A stretch of 64,000 nucleotides of DNA from Loripinus fragilis. Taxonomy: Eukaryota > Mollusca > Bivalvia > Lucinida > Lucinidae. Numbering within the stretch: the first letter of the stretch is position 1; the number at the start of each line of letters is the position of its first letter. Below the pieces are notes generated by a model. That model made no database searches, was not told the origin of the DNA, and saw only the letters and a list, made by a program, of their open reading frames with translations. The position numbers and the translations under genes were made by a program. Below, one piece after another: positions 1 to 10,475 of this stretch. The DNA is taken from assembly GCA_964019695.1 (NCBI GenBank), contig OZ026519.1:26672213-26736212 (forward strand), in the 5' to 3' direction.

Positions 1-294
1 AAATGACATAATGACCTTCTTCTGGCATTTGACAAGTGAAAATACTTTGAGGTATACCGAATACCTTACACAACCAGCAAAAGAAGATTCCCGTGATCTG
101 TCAGGAAATAGTGACAATTCATTCTGTTTCAGGCAGTGTATTAAATGTCCACGCGTAAGCTCAGTGTCATACTCCTGCGCAGTTGGGTCTATACCGAACG
201 CCTCTGCAACGGCATTGTTGAAAGTGTTAACCAGTCGGAACCAACTTTTTGTGGATCTCTTTTCAAGACCTAAATGAAGTTCCCTCGTGCCTTT
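1..294 (-). pseudogene. Decayed minus-strand coding remnant, open to the window edge
   Basis: Reading the minus strand from about 294 down to base 1 there is an open frame of roughly 97 codons with no stop, entering directly after a TAA. It has a protein-like composition, for example WFRLVNTFNNAV and AFGIDPTAQEYDTELTRG. It continues past the left edge, so its true end is unknown. Just upstream on the same strand (485 down to about 391) an ATG opens a second short frame containing FSADAVLENLRDPDTEP, in a different frame and ended by a stop. Together they look like one 5'-to-3' coding sequence broken by a frameshift and stops. I do not recognise the family. A transposon-derived gene is possible, and the acidic N-terminal segment loosely recalls some DNA transposases, but that is only an impression. 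The opposite-strand ORFs here are probably shadows. Confidence 0.25.
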
Positions 295-499
295 TTAAGG
301 CTACAGTTCCTTGACTGGTCCATCCGTGACCATCCGCACGCTAGTCTTGTGCCTTCACTCCTTCTCCTTTACACTCTCCTCGTTATGGATGCTATGGCAG
401 CGTCGATACAGGCTCTGTATCTGGGTCTCGTAAGTTTTCAAGAACTGCATCAGCTGAAAACGTTCTTGACTGCATCTTGCTTCATTATTTAAATGGCGT

Positions 500-1426
500 T
501 TATGTTGCTATGACGTCAACCTCTTTAATCTACAATTGCCGTTCCAGTAATTGTCCAAATATAAATGACGTTCCTAGCTGAGAAATCCCGTGACAGTTAA
601 TTGTGACAACACGTGACATTGCCGTGACTGTACTGAGAAAACCCGTGACAACCCGTGCCAATAACGCCACGGACATTATGTCCATCACGGGTTTGAGTAG
701 ATCTAAAGTGGTTTAGCTAAAGAGAATGACAATGCTTGTGAATATAAGACAAAGCATTTTGGTTTAAACTTTATTCTATTTGTATTATATATAACAAGTA
801 TACAAAAATAACAATACCGATAACATTATAATCACTATATACATAGGATTCAGAGGAATTCGAATCTGTATCCCAAGAGTTCACATTGCTATTATGTGTA
901 CTATCATGTCGTAATTGTCATTTATGTGTCCTACTTAATAGCTGTTGTAGATACCTTTATCCATAAAGCGCCGCCTATAACTTGCAGCAGAAGACAAATT
1001 CAAAAGTGGCTGCATTTCAAAAATATCAAATAAGGCCTGGTATTTAATAAAAATCGTCTACTGGCAGACGATTCTTATGGAATTTCATACCATATTTTTT
1101 CGAAAAGTAGGAAAGATGTAGCAAAATTTGTCTGCTGTTGCCGTCGTAAGGGTTAAGGAATCCACGGAGATTGAAAAGTAAAGTCATTTTGTCATATATT
1201 TGTTGATGGATTCGATTCAGCAAGAACATGCAGCATTTATAGATTTCAGACGACAAATAATAAATGTGTCGAGCAGACCCCAGACATGTACAGGCTGGTA
1301 GATACCGAAGATGTGCAGACTGGCAGACTCAATATACGTACATGCTGCTCTGTGCCTGTTCTTCGCCTGTTGAACAGGTTGTCTCAGTAAACTGCTCATG
1401 AAGTCATATTGTTTGAATAATTACAG
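500..1426. other. Non-coding stretch with a CCGTGAC motif cluster
   Basis: No exon with CUB features was found here, so the first half of CUB domain A must be encoded further left or missed. Between about 585 and 700 the heptamer CCGTGAC or close variants (CCGTGACA, ACGTGACA, and inverted TCACGGG) recurs about six times, in both orientations. The rest is AT-rich and unremarkable. Confidence 0.4.
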
Positions 1427-1589
1427 GTATATGATGGATTTATAGACTCGAAGGGTGAGCTGGGAACTTTCTGTGGTTCAATTGTCCCACCTGTACTTAC
1501 ATCAATATACAATGTCGTGTATGTGCAGTTTAAAACGGACGACAGCTGGACGTACTTAGGATTCAATGCTACTTATTCTACTAATTATG
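1427..1589 (+). CDS. CUB-domain protein, exon 1 in window (second half of CUB A)
   Basis: Exon of 163 bp with acceptor TTACAG ending at 1426 and donor GTAAGTAAG at 1590; start phase 0, end phase 1. The 54 codons begin V-Y-D-G, then read G-T-F-C-G-S, then YVQFKTDDSWTYLGFNATY. This is the classic C-terminal half of a CUB domain: the VyDG turn, the third cysteine in the FCG motif, the F-x-s-D strand and the final GFxAxY strand. CUB domains are about 110-residue extracellular beta-sandwiches with two disulphides, often binding Ca2+ and mediating protein contacts in secreted or membrane proteins. NAT in the last strand is a potential N-glycosylation site. The first half of this domain is not found upstream within the window. 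The exon joins in phase with the one at 2762. Confidence 0.85.
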
Positions 1590-2761
1590 GTAAGTAAGGG
1601 AAGTCTTAACTCTTGTCATGCTGAACATTTTTATGTCCCACACCCTCCCCCCAATATTATTCTGTTACAATGACGTGGCCATAACTCACATCAAAAGGAG
1701 ACTACTGGATCAAGCAATGCTTCTCTTCCATTACGTCTCTTTTCAAAATGAGAACTTCTCTTAAAGGAAAGAATATGCTCCCAGAGGAAGCGAATTATTT
1801 CCTTTTAGAGCAGCTCCTTATGGCATGATAAATCACTTTTACCACATTGGGTGACCTCCCTTGAATGTTACTATTTTATTACGTACGAGGGTAACTGCGT
1901 AATGGGAGCTACACCAATGAGTTAATCTGCAGCCCTCTAGTAAGAAGCATATTTGATTTCAATCAAAGTGGAAATAGTGTGGATCCTGATCTGATGGCTC
2001 CATCAGAAACCAGCGAATCTGGATCTACAGTGTTATCTTTGAAAAAGGAAAAATCCAGGTTACGCAAGGCAAGGGTTAATTTCACGATTTTAGCAAATTG
2101 AATATAAAGTGGATTATCACTAAAGTTAAAAATAATGATCACTGGTTATTCATCACGCTGGTAGTCTAGCAATGTCGGCAGGTGCTCAACAATCATGGAC
2201 TGGCAAAGATTGATAGATTTTTAATTATCCATCGATATGGAACATGCCATCACTTATGTTATGTATGTTTCCTCATGGCCTCTATTGCCTTTAGGACTTG
2301 TTAAATAAACTTATCTTATCTTATAGAAATATCTTTTTGAGGCATATGTTTTATATAGCATCGATATAGAATTGTGAAAACATTAAAAAACGTTTATTGT
2401 ATTGAAATTGATTTCATAGGATAGAAATCCACTTTTAAAGTTTAAGGGAAGATTTGTTTTATTTGTTTGCAATAAGTATTCATATTATATTTGTTGCTCA
2501 AATTGGCCAAATTGCATATGCAGAGACTCACCAAGCCTTTGCTGCTAGCAAGCACAAAGTATGGATATTGATAAAAGCACATACTTTAATAGACATTAAG
2601 CTTAGCTTGATACGTCAGCATGATAGTGTATAGGTGCATCTGCAGTATGCGTTAGCACCGAAATCTCATGCTGGTATACCCAGATGGTATATGGGATGAC
2701 TTTCTTTATTTCTCATTGTTTTTACTGATAATGGTCTGTGTTCCAATCTCATATATTTCAG
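1590..2761 (+). other. Intron 1 of the CUB gene (1172 bp)
   Basis: It is bounded by GTAAGTAAG and a TTTCAG acceptor and is phase 1. It sits exactly between two CUB domains. It contains AT-rich sequence without a recognised repeat, except a transient ORF beginning at 2668 that simply runs into exon 2 and is not a separate gene. Confidence 0.75.
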
Positions 2762-2952
2762 TTTTCCAGTGTGGGGAGGTGTTTCATAATTCAACTGGAA
2801 CTTTTGACTACAAGATTATAGAAACTTTAAACATTCCATTGACAGTAAATTGTACCTGGGTAATTTTGGCGGAATCTATGGAACTTATTGATTTTAGATT
2901 TCAATACATACATAAAGGGAATGGCAATTCATGTGAGCTTGGATCAGTTAAG
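2762..2952 (+). CDS. CUB-domain protein, exon 2 in window (first half of CUB B)
   Basis: Exon of 191 bp, acceptor TTTCAG ending at 2761, donor GTAAGATA at 2953; phase 1 to phase 0. Joined to exon 1 it reads V-F-Q-C-G-E-V, then NSTGTFDY, then LTVNCTWVILAE, and ends C-E-L-G-S-V-K. This is the N-terminal half of a CUB domain: the first cysteine in CGE, the second in the NCTW strand (C-x-W-x-I), and a third near the end. HNSTG and VNCTW supply two N-glycosylation sites. The canonical acidic Ca2+ ligand pattern after the third cysteine (C-x-x-D-y) is replaced by C-E-L-G-S, so this copy may bind calcium poorly. The end is directly compatible with V-Y-D-G at 24784. Confidence 0.85.
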
Positions 2953-3114
2953 GTAAGATAACAAAGCAGTATACAAAGGCCCACGCAAAAAAGGGTCATT
3001 TACAATAAGTTCAGTTACGATGTTAATTAAACATGAATCATTTTTGGTCAACATGCACATTTATTTGTGTTTTGCGGGTAGACAAATCGTCTAAAATATT
3101 TAAGATCATGCATT

Positions 3115-3430
3115 GATCCAGAGGAAGGACAAGTGTTCCAGTCCCCTCTCCCCCACCCCAGGAAAATTACAAAGCTATAGGATTCCTTATCGATACTGGT
3201 CCAAGTCCTTTTGAAAATCACAAAGCTACCGATTCAGCATTCAATGTTAGGAATCCAGTGGCCCAGCAGCTAAACTCGATATAAATGTCGTTTTGCTGGC
3301 GGGCAAATAATGACCCGCTTGTATTGGTTATTGGATTCTCTCTCTCTCCTCATTACTACATCAACTAAAATAAAGTTGTCAGAGTTTATTTGGACCCACT
3401 CTGACAAAATTTTCTGAAACCACGCGTTAA
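3115..3430 (+). repeat. G/C-run MITE, GGATCCAGA-end family, copy 1 (diverged)
   Basis: This block starts with GATCCAGAGG, carries a C-rich run, then AATTACAAAGCTATAGG, then GCTGGCGGGC..CCCGCTT, and ends CCACTCTGACAAAATTTTCTG. The same order of blocks recurs at 10265-10475, 32121-32402 and 35941-36165. It is a non-coding element defined by GGATCCAGA-type ends (inverted at the right end in better copies). Confidence 0.7.
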
Positions 3431-4888
3431 AAAGCAAGTCAGTAATGACAAGGAAGTTAATGACATTATTACACATCACAGATTAGCCCTACCGTTTTAG
3501 GAAATATGATCAACACTGAGATAAAGTGTAAATTTAATGCTTTCCCTAACTAAACGTTTTATTTTTTTGACAAAGTATTTTATTAAACAAAACATAATTA
3601 ATAAGACTTATTAATGTTTTTTTAAGACATCCAGCAAAACAATCTGTCAAAACGCTAGCAATTTGACTCTTTTGATGTCTGAGTTATGTTCCTTTATGGG
3701 TTTTAAACTTTATTCATCAAACTTTGCAAATGGGTATCCACAGAAAAATATTAATTTGCTTATCAGATACTGAAGTACCTTTGTTGCATTAAAACACTCA
3801 AGGAAACAAGCACGAAAATCAATGATTGGTTCATTAGGGTTTTTTTCAAAACTGTCTTCCATTGAGAAAAACAGAGAATATTAAATATTTGGTATTATTC
3901 AAGTTTCGATAATTTTCTTTTGCAAAATCTGTTTGGTCTATCATTCATGCTATTTCCCGACTAGGAGCGTCCCAGAGTACAATGCAATAACACATTGCTT
4001 TTCCTTTAGAGATTTCATTGATAAGATTTCAGGTTTGGCAATTTGTGAAAAACAATCTCTTCATAGCTGATTTTCTAAACGACCAAACACAGTGCTTTTA
4101 GGCCATACGGTCTCCATAGGAGCACTGAATTGCATGAAAATTGCTACTTGATAACAAAATAAACACTATAGTGTTCAATAATGTCCATTTACAGCACTAG
4201 ACCTTGAGGTGCCAATAGACCCTGGTGCACCATACCGCGGATTTTTGTTGACAAATATGTTCTGAAACCCTATTCAATTCCCTTTAAAATAAAACTTGTT
4301 AGCACGTTGACGTTTTTCCGTTGCGGCCTGTTGATTACGTTACCTATCTGACTTTTCATTACACATACAAGAATCGCCATAAAATATATATTTGATACAT
4401 TTGATCATTTAGACTATGACTTTTGCACCAGGTACTAAAGCAATTGTTAATCAATATGCTAAATTAGCTATAGTCTTTCATTTATATTTGTATGGTAACG
4501 TATATTACAAAACCTATTGAATATTACATCTTTAAATAATTGTTTGTCTAAAATAGTTTGGTTACAAACATTCATTAGTAAAGCTGTCCAGAATATTATT
4601 TTATTATCACAAATGTGCATTTATTACCTTTGCAAAAAAGTATGTTTGTAAGTCATACCTTGCATATGATATCTGTAATTGCCTTTTAAACATGATAACC
4701 CCACGTAAAAAAGCTGTTATATCACATCAGTTCAAGGGTAATAAAAAGCAGGTAAATGTTCCAAATCAATTAAGTTATCATCTTTTTTCAGTGCATTTAT
4801 TAATTTATTTAAGATTTTTGATAAATAGCAGTAATTAGGGAGGTATCTTCTAGTTACTGTAAAGTAAAGTATATTACAAAACAAAGAT
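3431..4888. other. AT-rich intronic DNA, nothing recognised
   Basis: No coding signal, tandem repeat or inverted repeat was identified in this part of intron 2. Confidence 0.5.
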
Positions 4889-5057
4889 ATAGAGTTTATT
4901 AATCATTCCGTTTGAAATATGGGATTTATAAACCGAGGGAGGTGGTAAATCCGATAAAGAAACGAGTGCGCTTGCACATGAGTTTCTTTATCGGATTTAC
5001 CACTTCCCGAGGTTTATAAATCCCATATTTTAAATGAAACGATTTAATAAACTGTAT
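4889..5057. repeat. Hairpin MITE with about 75-bp arms
   Basis: The two halves are inverted copies. Left reads AGTTTATTAATCATTCCG, GGGATTTATAAACCGAGG, GTAAATCCGATAAAGAAAC; right reads the reverse complements in opposite order, ending TTTAATAAACTGTAT. The loop is about 18 bp (around 4963-4980). Arms differ by only a few substitutions, so the element can fold into one long stem. Such foldback elements are typically non-autonomous DNA transposons. Confidence 0.85.
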
Positions 5058-5360
5058 ATTACATGTATTCTGATTGAACTGCTTGCTCAAATCAAGAAAA
5101 TACTACGATATGCAATGTGGTAAAACTATCGAAATCATGACATGTCTAATTTTAACACGAGTAGTAATACATCAACTAGCTGTTCCCTGAAAGTCCGCCA
5201 TTTTGGAAATCTTCTTCATTGAGTCCACCTCAGAATTTCAAACGTCTGTAACTTTTTATTAGTGAACGAAAACATAAATTGTGGGTAGTCATGTTTTTAG
5301 TTAGACGGTAACAAACATTTTTGTACTAAATTCATTGTGACCTTCTAGAATTTTTCGGTT
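5058..5360. other. AT-rich spacer
   Basis: No feature was recognised between the hairpin element and the 5'-truncated retroelement. Confidence 0.4.
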
Positions 5361-5783
5361 TTGTTCCTCGATCCTCCAGTTTCAGTGTTCAACAACAGAA
5401 ACTTATTTTTAACTGCTAAATTATTAAAACAAGGTTATAGATATCATAAAATTCGAAAAGCATTTTCCAAATTCTACCACAGACACTCAGAGTTAATTGT
5501 TAAATACAACATTGGGTTAAAAACTCTTCTGCAACAAGGCATATCAGAACCTATATTTAATGGTGATTTAGTCTATAAATTCAAACGAATTGTTGGAAAA
5601 CCTAATTTTAGTGATCAATTCAAAAAGATAGTACAACGTTATATAAGGGTTGGATATAACTTGGATATCATGCGACAGTCTGCATGCCTAGTTTTAAACC
5701 CAATCACGGTTTATAGCTATAGTTTCCTCTTCAATTGCATGACGGTGGGTCAGGCCTCACACTCTATGACGGCTCTGACATAA
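5361..5783 (+). CDS. Reverse-transcriptase element, C-terminal fragment (5'-truncated)
   Basis: An open frame of 140 codons ends at TAA 5783. From about residue 15 it reads LFLTAKLLKQGYRYHKIRKA, then FSKFYHRHSELIVKYNIG, GISEPIFNGDLVYKFKRI, and ends NCMTVGQASHSMTALT. I recognise this as the C-terminal end of a reverse-transcriptase polyprotein common in mollusc genomes. The catalytic YxDD region lies upstream and is missing, so this is a dead 5'-truncated copy. Start codon choice is meaningless: homology begins near 5390. A related diverged tail ending SKTSDSMTVLT occurs at 29728-29931, and a frame-broken minus-strand copy with SDQFKKIIKCYKKVGHNV lies at 19577-19740. Family class (LINE-like or another target-primed type) is inferred from the shared 3' ends and variable 5' ends, not from catalytic motifs. 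Confidence 0.6.
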   Translation: MFLDPPVSVFNNRNLFLTAKLLKQGYRYHKIRKAFSKFYHRHSELIVKYNIGLKTLLQQGISEPIFNGDLVYKFKRIVGKPNFSDQFKKIVQRYIRVGYNLDIMRQSACLVLNPITVYSYSFLFNCMTVGQASHSMTALT

Positions 5784-6345
5784 AGCTTTAATCGGTGGGT
5801 TGGTGCCTGATGCTTATCTGTAGCTGGACCCACCGTGGCTCAACTTGAGGTTTTCTTTAGTTCTGACTATCTTTAAGTCATGAGCCCTTTTCTTTGTTTC
5901 ATCATGGTGTAGTAATTTTGATTAGAGTGTTTTTCCATGATGATACATTGCATTAGTTAGATGGCCTCCACGCGAGCTGAACATTTCTTGTACTTCAACA
6001 ACAGCAGAATCTAGGGCGAAGATTTGGTACCAGAAAAATGCATTTAAGCCCCCCGGTGGCTTAGGCTGCTGTCCGTTCTAAGGCGGTGGTTCTGTTGTTG
6101 TTGACTTTTTGTTTATTGTTATTCCCGTTGTGGGAGTCTGTAATTGTTCTATGTTTTGTTGTATGTTACTTTATGTCCATTCTAGTATTGCAATCATCTT
6201 GATGGGGAAGAGAGAGCTGATTGCTTTGCTTAATTTGTCTTCCTGGTGTCTCGTGATGGTTGAGCGGCTCTTCCTCGCGGCACCACGGGGTTGTCTGCAT
6301 TTTGTGATTGTGGTATTTCCTGATCATACTCACTTACTATTTTGG
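5784..6345 (+). mobile_element. 3' untranslated part of retroelement family 1
   Basis: This long conserved 3' region follows the RT stop, with landmarks TGCTTATCTGTAGCTGGACC, GATACATTGCATTAGTTAG, CAGAATCTAGGGCGAAGAT and the terminal CCTGATCATACTCACTTACT. Other copies share the same 3' terminus but begin at different points: 12225-12648 (+), 18456-19740 (-, interrupted), 34958-35193 (-, inner fragment), 42638-42690 (+, last 50 bp), 47215-47292 (+, inner fragment). A constant 3' end with ragged 5' ends is the signature of target-primed reverse transcription. Confidence 0.75.
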
Positions 6346-7619
6346 AAGACAGAAACGTTATGCAACGTCATTGCATGTGCAAATGACGTCATTTGTTAAT
6401 GTTTGTGACGTCAAAAGTACAGAGAAGACGTTATGCTTGTTTAAAAATTGTAAATAATGAAACGAAATTGAATATGACATGCGTTTCTTATCATCGATGC
6501 CTTGGGTCACCTGTGGTCAGGAAAAAGGAGTTCCGGCTCAAGGGATTTATTTCCCTAGAGGAAATAAATCTTCCTAGGCAAAAACAAAATTACAAATAAA
6601 AATTTTATTTGTTTTATAAATCATGGTATTTTCCCGCCAAATGCGCTCGATGAAATTATATTATTTTAACCTTACATTTTTATGTCCTTTAATAAAGAAC
6701 ATTGTCACATATTGATTACACTGGATACTAAGGCGACTGCTGGAGTACTTTATCTACGTTACTTGTAAAAGCCTTTAAATTTAAAGTATATTCTTAGCAT
6801 CTTTAATAGCTCAATTAAAATTATTCATTCTCTAAATGGTCAAATACTCTTTTAGATAAATGATAAGCTGGGTTCAACAGTTGAAAGAAGATATTTCCTT
6901 CCAGTGGTGTTGTATGCGTTACCATATCATTCTCTATTGCATTACATAAATAATATTCATTCAATTTAAACGTATTTATTGGACACCTTAACACTATTAA
7001 CTAAAATATTTTCTATATATAAAATAATAATATTCTACATCACGGAAACGTCTCCGTGCGAAATACACCCCAGATTTGCACCTAACATATAGTAAAACGA
7101 GGGGTTTGGTTGGGTTGAAATAGCAAAAAAATAGTGCGTCTAAAAATGAGCTATATTTCCTATAAAGAAGCAGCTACATCACCCAAAAGATTAAATATTT
7201 ATAAAAACTAGTTAACTATTTCATTTATTTTATTTTTATTAAAATCAAAACATTAAAATGATATAAAAATTATCATCGCACTTTCATAAATATTACTACG
7301 CTAATTCGGCGATTTCCGGAAACAGACGTGTGGTACGATCGGTTTTTAGCTACACCATGGTAAAAGGTCATATTGAGTTTCCAACCAGTAAAGAGCGCAA
7401 ACTTGTCTGATCAGCTGGGATACTTCCAAATTCAATTTGAAATATTTTCATGGATACCAACAGAATATCTGCAAACCATTTTGTGAAAATGTGTAGGCTG
7501 ATCGGTATCTTTGCTGTCCTCATATAATCAATCTTAGTTTTCTCAGGGGACGATTCGCCGTTCGTCGCACCGTTCGCGCGCTACAGAAAAGGGACACTGT
7601 CACTTATTTAAGTACTAAT
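6346..7619. other. AT-rich intronic DNA, nothing recognised
   Basis: It contains no supported gene, repeat end or inverted repeat. Confidence 0.4.
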
Positions 7620-8436
7620 GAATTAATATAGTTCTGAAGGTCCTGGATCTATATCTCTGTCCGAAAATGCCTGTTGTGTCGGTGGCTGAGACGTCTGAGT
7701 CGTCACTGTTTGCCAAAGTAGATATTTACTGGTATCCAGAATGAAAAGGATTAATATTTTCTCGACGTCATAGCATTGCGGTACACAAGTAGGAATGTGT
7801 TTTTTATTTGGTACGGCTTTTGGAAACAGGAAATCTGCAATACCCGGAGCAATAAAATGACATCTGGTTAATACCTCAGTACTGACCAAATAAGCGTGTA
7901 ACGTCTCTTAATATACACATCACCGAAACTGTATTTAGATCTGTGTCTACATGTTATTACCCCTTTAGGCACTAATAGATTATTCCTTCTGGCCTGATAC
8001 TTTAAACTCGGTATGGTCTATTGTGTCACGGTATTGAATTTGCGAATGAAATTTTCATTTCTATTCCTGAAAATCGTTTTGTCTACTAGTAGGCAAACAG
8101 TGAAGACCCTGATGAAATCTAGGTCTTTACTGTTTGCCAAAGTACACGATAAGGAGTTACAGGTATAAAAAGGGTTGAAGCCCAAAATGGAACTTCGCAA
8201 ACAGTGCAGACCAATAACAATGTGGTATATGTGACCAGCAAAGGCTCCAACCTGCATGTGCATACGCGCAGACTGATCAGAGACTTTGCTAGAAGCTTTA
8301 ATACTCTATGAGTGTCTATGAAGTTACTGACCGAACATCATTTGGAGCGTCAAGCTAAAAAGGTGGCTGCATAGGCTCGTTCCATTCATGCCACATTGAT
8401 GGCGGCAATCTTATGACACGGCTCAAATGAGCTACC
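7620..8436. repeat. Cluster of MITE fragments with GCAAACAGTG hairpins
   Basis: At 8092-8138 GGCAAACAGTGAAGACC is followed after 13 bp by GGTCTTTACTGTTTGCC, a clean hairpin. From 8214 to about 8436 lies a diverged copy of the 232-bp element described at 22481-22712 (ACCAGCAAAG, CAGACTGATCAGAG, ACTGACCGAACATCATT, GGTGGCTGCATAGGCTCG). The short ORFs here are accidental readings of these repeats. Confidence 0.65.
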
Positions 8437-8554
8437 GCTCGAGGCAGAGTCAACATAATTTGCTGTAAAAAAATAAAAAAAAATACAGCAAACGAAATAA
8501 CTAGCAATCCCGTATGGCATAACTGGTAAAACTACATTGCATTTTCTTCAAGCA

Positions 8555-8740
8555 AAGGGGGTGCAGTGGCTCGGTGGTAGAGTGCTTGACTTGAGACCGA
8601 GGAGTTGCGGGTCCAAGCTTGCATTGTGTCCTCGAGCAAGACACATTGATCTTTGCTCAGTACAGGATCAAAATAGGATGGCCCGTCCCGACATAGCTGA
8701 TTTTTTGACTGGGACGTAAAGATTCAAAGCACAAACAAAA
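8555..8740 (+). mobile_element. tRNA-headed SINE, family 1
   Basis: The head carries an A-box-like TGGCTCGGTGG and a degenerate B box around GCGGGTCCAAGC, 30-40 bp apart as in tRNA-derived Pol III promoters. The body contains GAGCAAGACACATTGAT, CAGTACAGGATCAAAATAGG and the tail CTGGGACGTAAAGATTCAAA followed by an A/C-rich stretch. Copies: 22169-22385 (+, best promoter boxes), 17115-17275 (-), 51438-51640 (+, diverged). It encodes no protein; any ORF across it is spurious. Confidence 0.8.
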
Positions 8741-8875
8741 AAAATCAAACAACAACAATTATGATTAGACTGGTTTGAATTTGTTTGTGCTAATTCTTTA
8801 AATAACAGTCAACAATTTTTACAGTCATGTCGGGACAATACCCCCGCCATCCCGGCTTGAACCAGGAATGAATGA

Positions 8876-9145
8876 ATATTTAGGGAGGTGGGGGGGGGGG
8901 GGGTTGAAGATTTTGTGGATATTTTTTGGGGTCATCACATAATTGGGCTAGTTTGAGGGTCATTTCTATGATATTTTGGGTCTTTTTTAAGGTCAATGTA
9001 CAGATTTGGGATATTTTTTTGGGTTGCTAAAATTTCAAATATTTTTTGGGGGCTTGAAATTCCTGATATTTTTTGGGGGTGAACGGTAGATGATGGGTCC
9101 GAGCATACGTATGCGGAAAAAATAGAGTACCCCCCCCCCCCCTGG
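8876..9145. repeat. G-run bounded repeat with GATATTTTTTGGGG units
   Basis: Left boundary is AGGGAGGTGGGG with a G run and the right boundary is a C run ending CCTGGGATTCCC, so the ends are inverted. Between them ATATTTTTTGGGG-like units recur about five times with 40-60 bp spacing. The minus-strand ORF across it is an artefact of the repeats. Confidence 0.6.
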
Positions 9146-9527
9146 GATTCCCGTATTAGCCATTCCTTAATGTAGATATAAGGCTCACCTAGTTTCAAGC
9201 AGTTTAGATCCAGAGTCTGACATTTCACGACCTGATCTACATTCAAACTGCTTATAAATATTACCAGCAGCCATCGCTTGTGATCTTTACATATTTGTTA
9301 ATACCAGGCCGTATAGCGTAGTCAGTAGTCTAACTCCTAGACCTTGATGTTTTTGTCAATTTTTCATTCAGTATAATTTGATTTCATATAGCAAGTCTAA
9401 TCTCTCTTTGACATCATGATATCCTCACCCAATCACAAATTTTGCTATCAAAGAGGAAATGAAGAGAATAAAGAAATAATTGTTTTAAAATAAAATTATC
9501 ATTTATCAAAAAGAATTTATCAGACTC

Positions 9528-9830
9528 ATGGCTAGTCTAGCGCAGTCGGTACATGTAACTACAGATGCGTGTCTGACTGCAGATCAAGGGGTCAGTTAGT
9601 TTGATCCCGGCCCGGTCCGATACTTTTGTGAAGTATTTTCATAGAATAAATTAATTTCTACTGTTATTCTACACCATTCCGTTGATTCATTCAAGAAGGG
9701 TTGCAGTCAGGAAAAGCCAAACGTATGTGCACGAAGTACTTGTTGCCGCTTGTTCAAGCTTTGTTTGGTGAACTGACCGTCCCGATATGCTCGTAGCTGC
9801 TGACTGGGACGTTAAACAACAAATCATAAA
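9528..9830 (+). mobile_element. tRNA-headed SINE, family 2
   Basis: It starts TAGTCTAGCGCAGTCGGTA (A-box-like), with a B-box-like segment GTTTGATCCCGGCCCGG, a body with TCATTCAAGAAGGGTTGC and GTGCACGAAGTACTTG, and the tail CTGACTGGGACGTTAAACAA. Copies: 31733-32042 (-, full length) and 20205-20418 (+, 5' truncated). The GGGACGTTAAA tail is shared with family 1, suggesting mobilisation by the same or related partner element. Confidence 0.8.
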
Positions 9831-9929
9831 CTTTTTGCTAGGATACAACACGTCTCTTATCTCCCATTTATGCCTAATGAAATGTCCTAAATGACCAGTC
9901 CACATCCGCTGTTGGGCGGTATTTGTCAT

Positions 9930-10085
9930 GTCTATTCAAATTTTAATAGAACATTATGTTTAGCAAACTGTGGCGACCCTGATCAGACGGTGTACCATGT
10001 TGCGTCTAATCTGGATCAGCACTGTTTGTCAATTTCCCAAAATAAGGGTGGGTTAACCCTACTTATCCAGGCCCTCTTACCTCTT
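9930..10085. repeat. Palindromic MITE copy (GCAAACTGTG..CAGCACTGTTTG)
   Basis: TAGCAAACTGTGGCGACCC, TGATCAGACGG, a short loop, then GTCTAATCTGGATCAGCAC and TGTTTGTC form an imperfect inverted repeat of the family seen best at 61533-61600. Confidence 0.65.
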
Positions 10086-10199
10086 GACTAGTAAATTTTG
10101 TTTTCTTCCCCCTAGAGTCGTTATAAAAAGCATTTAAACACTTTCTTAACCGATGAAACCTTCCTTCTACTTTGTAAGGGATTCAAAGTTTTCTGATTA

Positions 10200-10475
10200 C
10201 CGAGACCCCCCCCCCCCCCCCCCACCTACTCCTCCCCCAAAATAAGTTGGGTGTTCAAAATCATGCGCTGCGCGGATCCAGAGGGGGGACAGAGGGTCCT
10301 GACCCCCTGAAATTCTCAAAGGTAACGAGCTATTAATTGGCGTTTCGCTGGCGGGCCGATGTTGGCCCGCTTTTAGTGGTATTTGGATCCTCTCTCCCCA
10401 AAAAAAATATATTGTCAGTGTTGCAGAGTTGGACCCCCTCTGACAAAACTTTCTGGATCCGCGCCTGAAAAGAAT
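10200..10475 (+). repeat. G/C-run MITE, GGATCCAGA family, copy 2
   Basis: GCGCGGATCCAGAGGGGGG at the left (10268) and TTTCTGGATCCGCGC at the right (ending about 10465) are terminal inverted repeats. Inside are GACCCCCTGAAATT, GCTGGCGGGCCGATG, GGCCCGCTTTTAGTGG and CCCTCTGACAAAAC. A separate long C run sits at 10205-10221. Confidence 0.75.
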
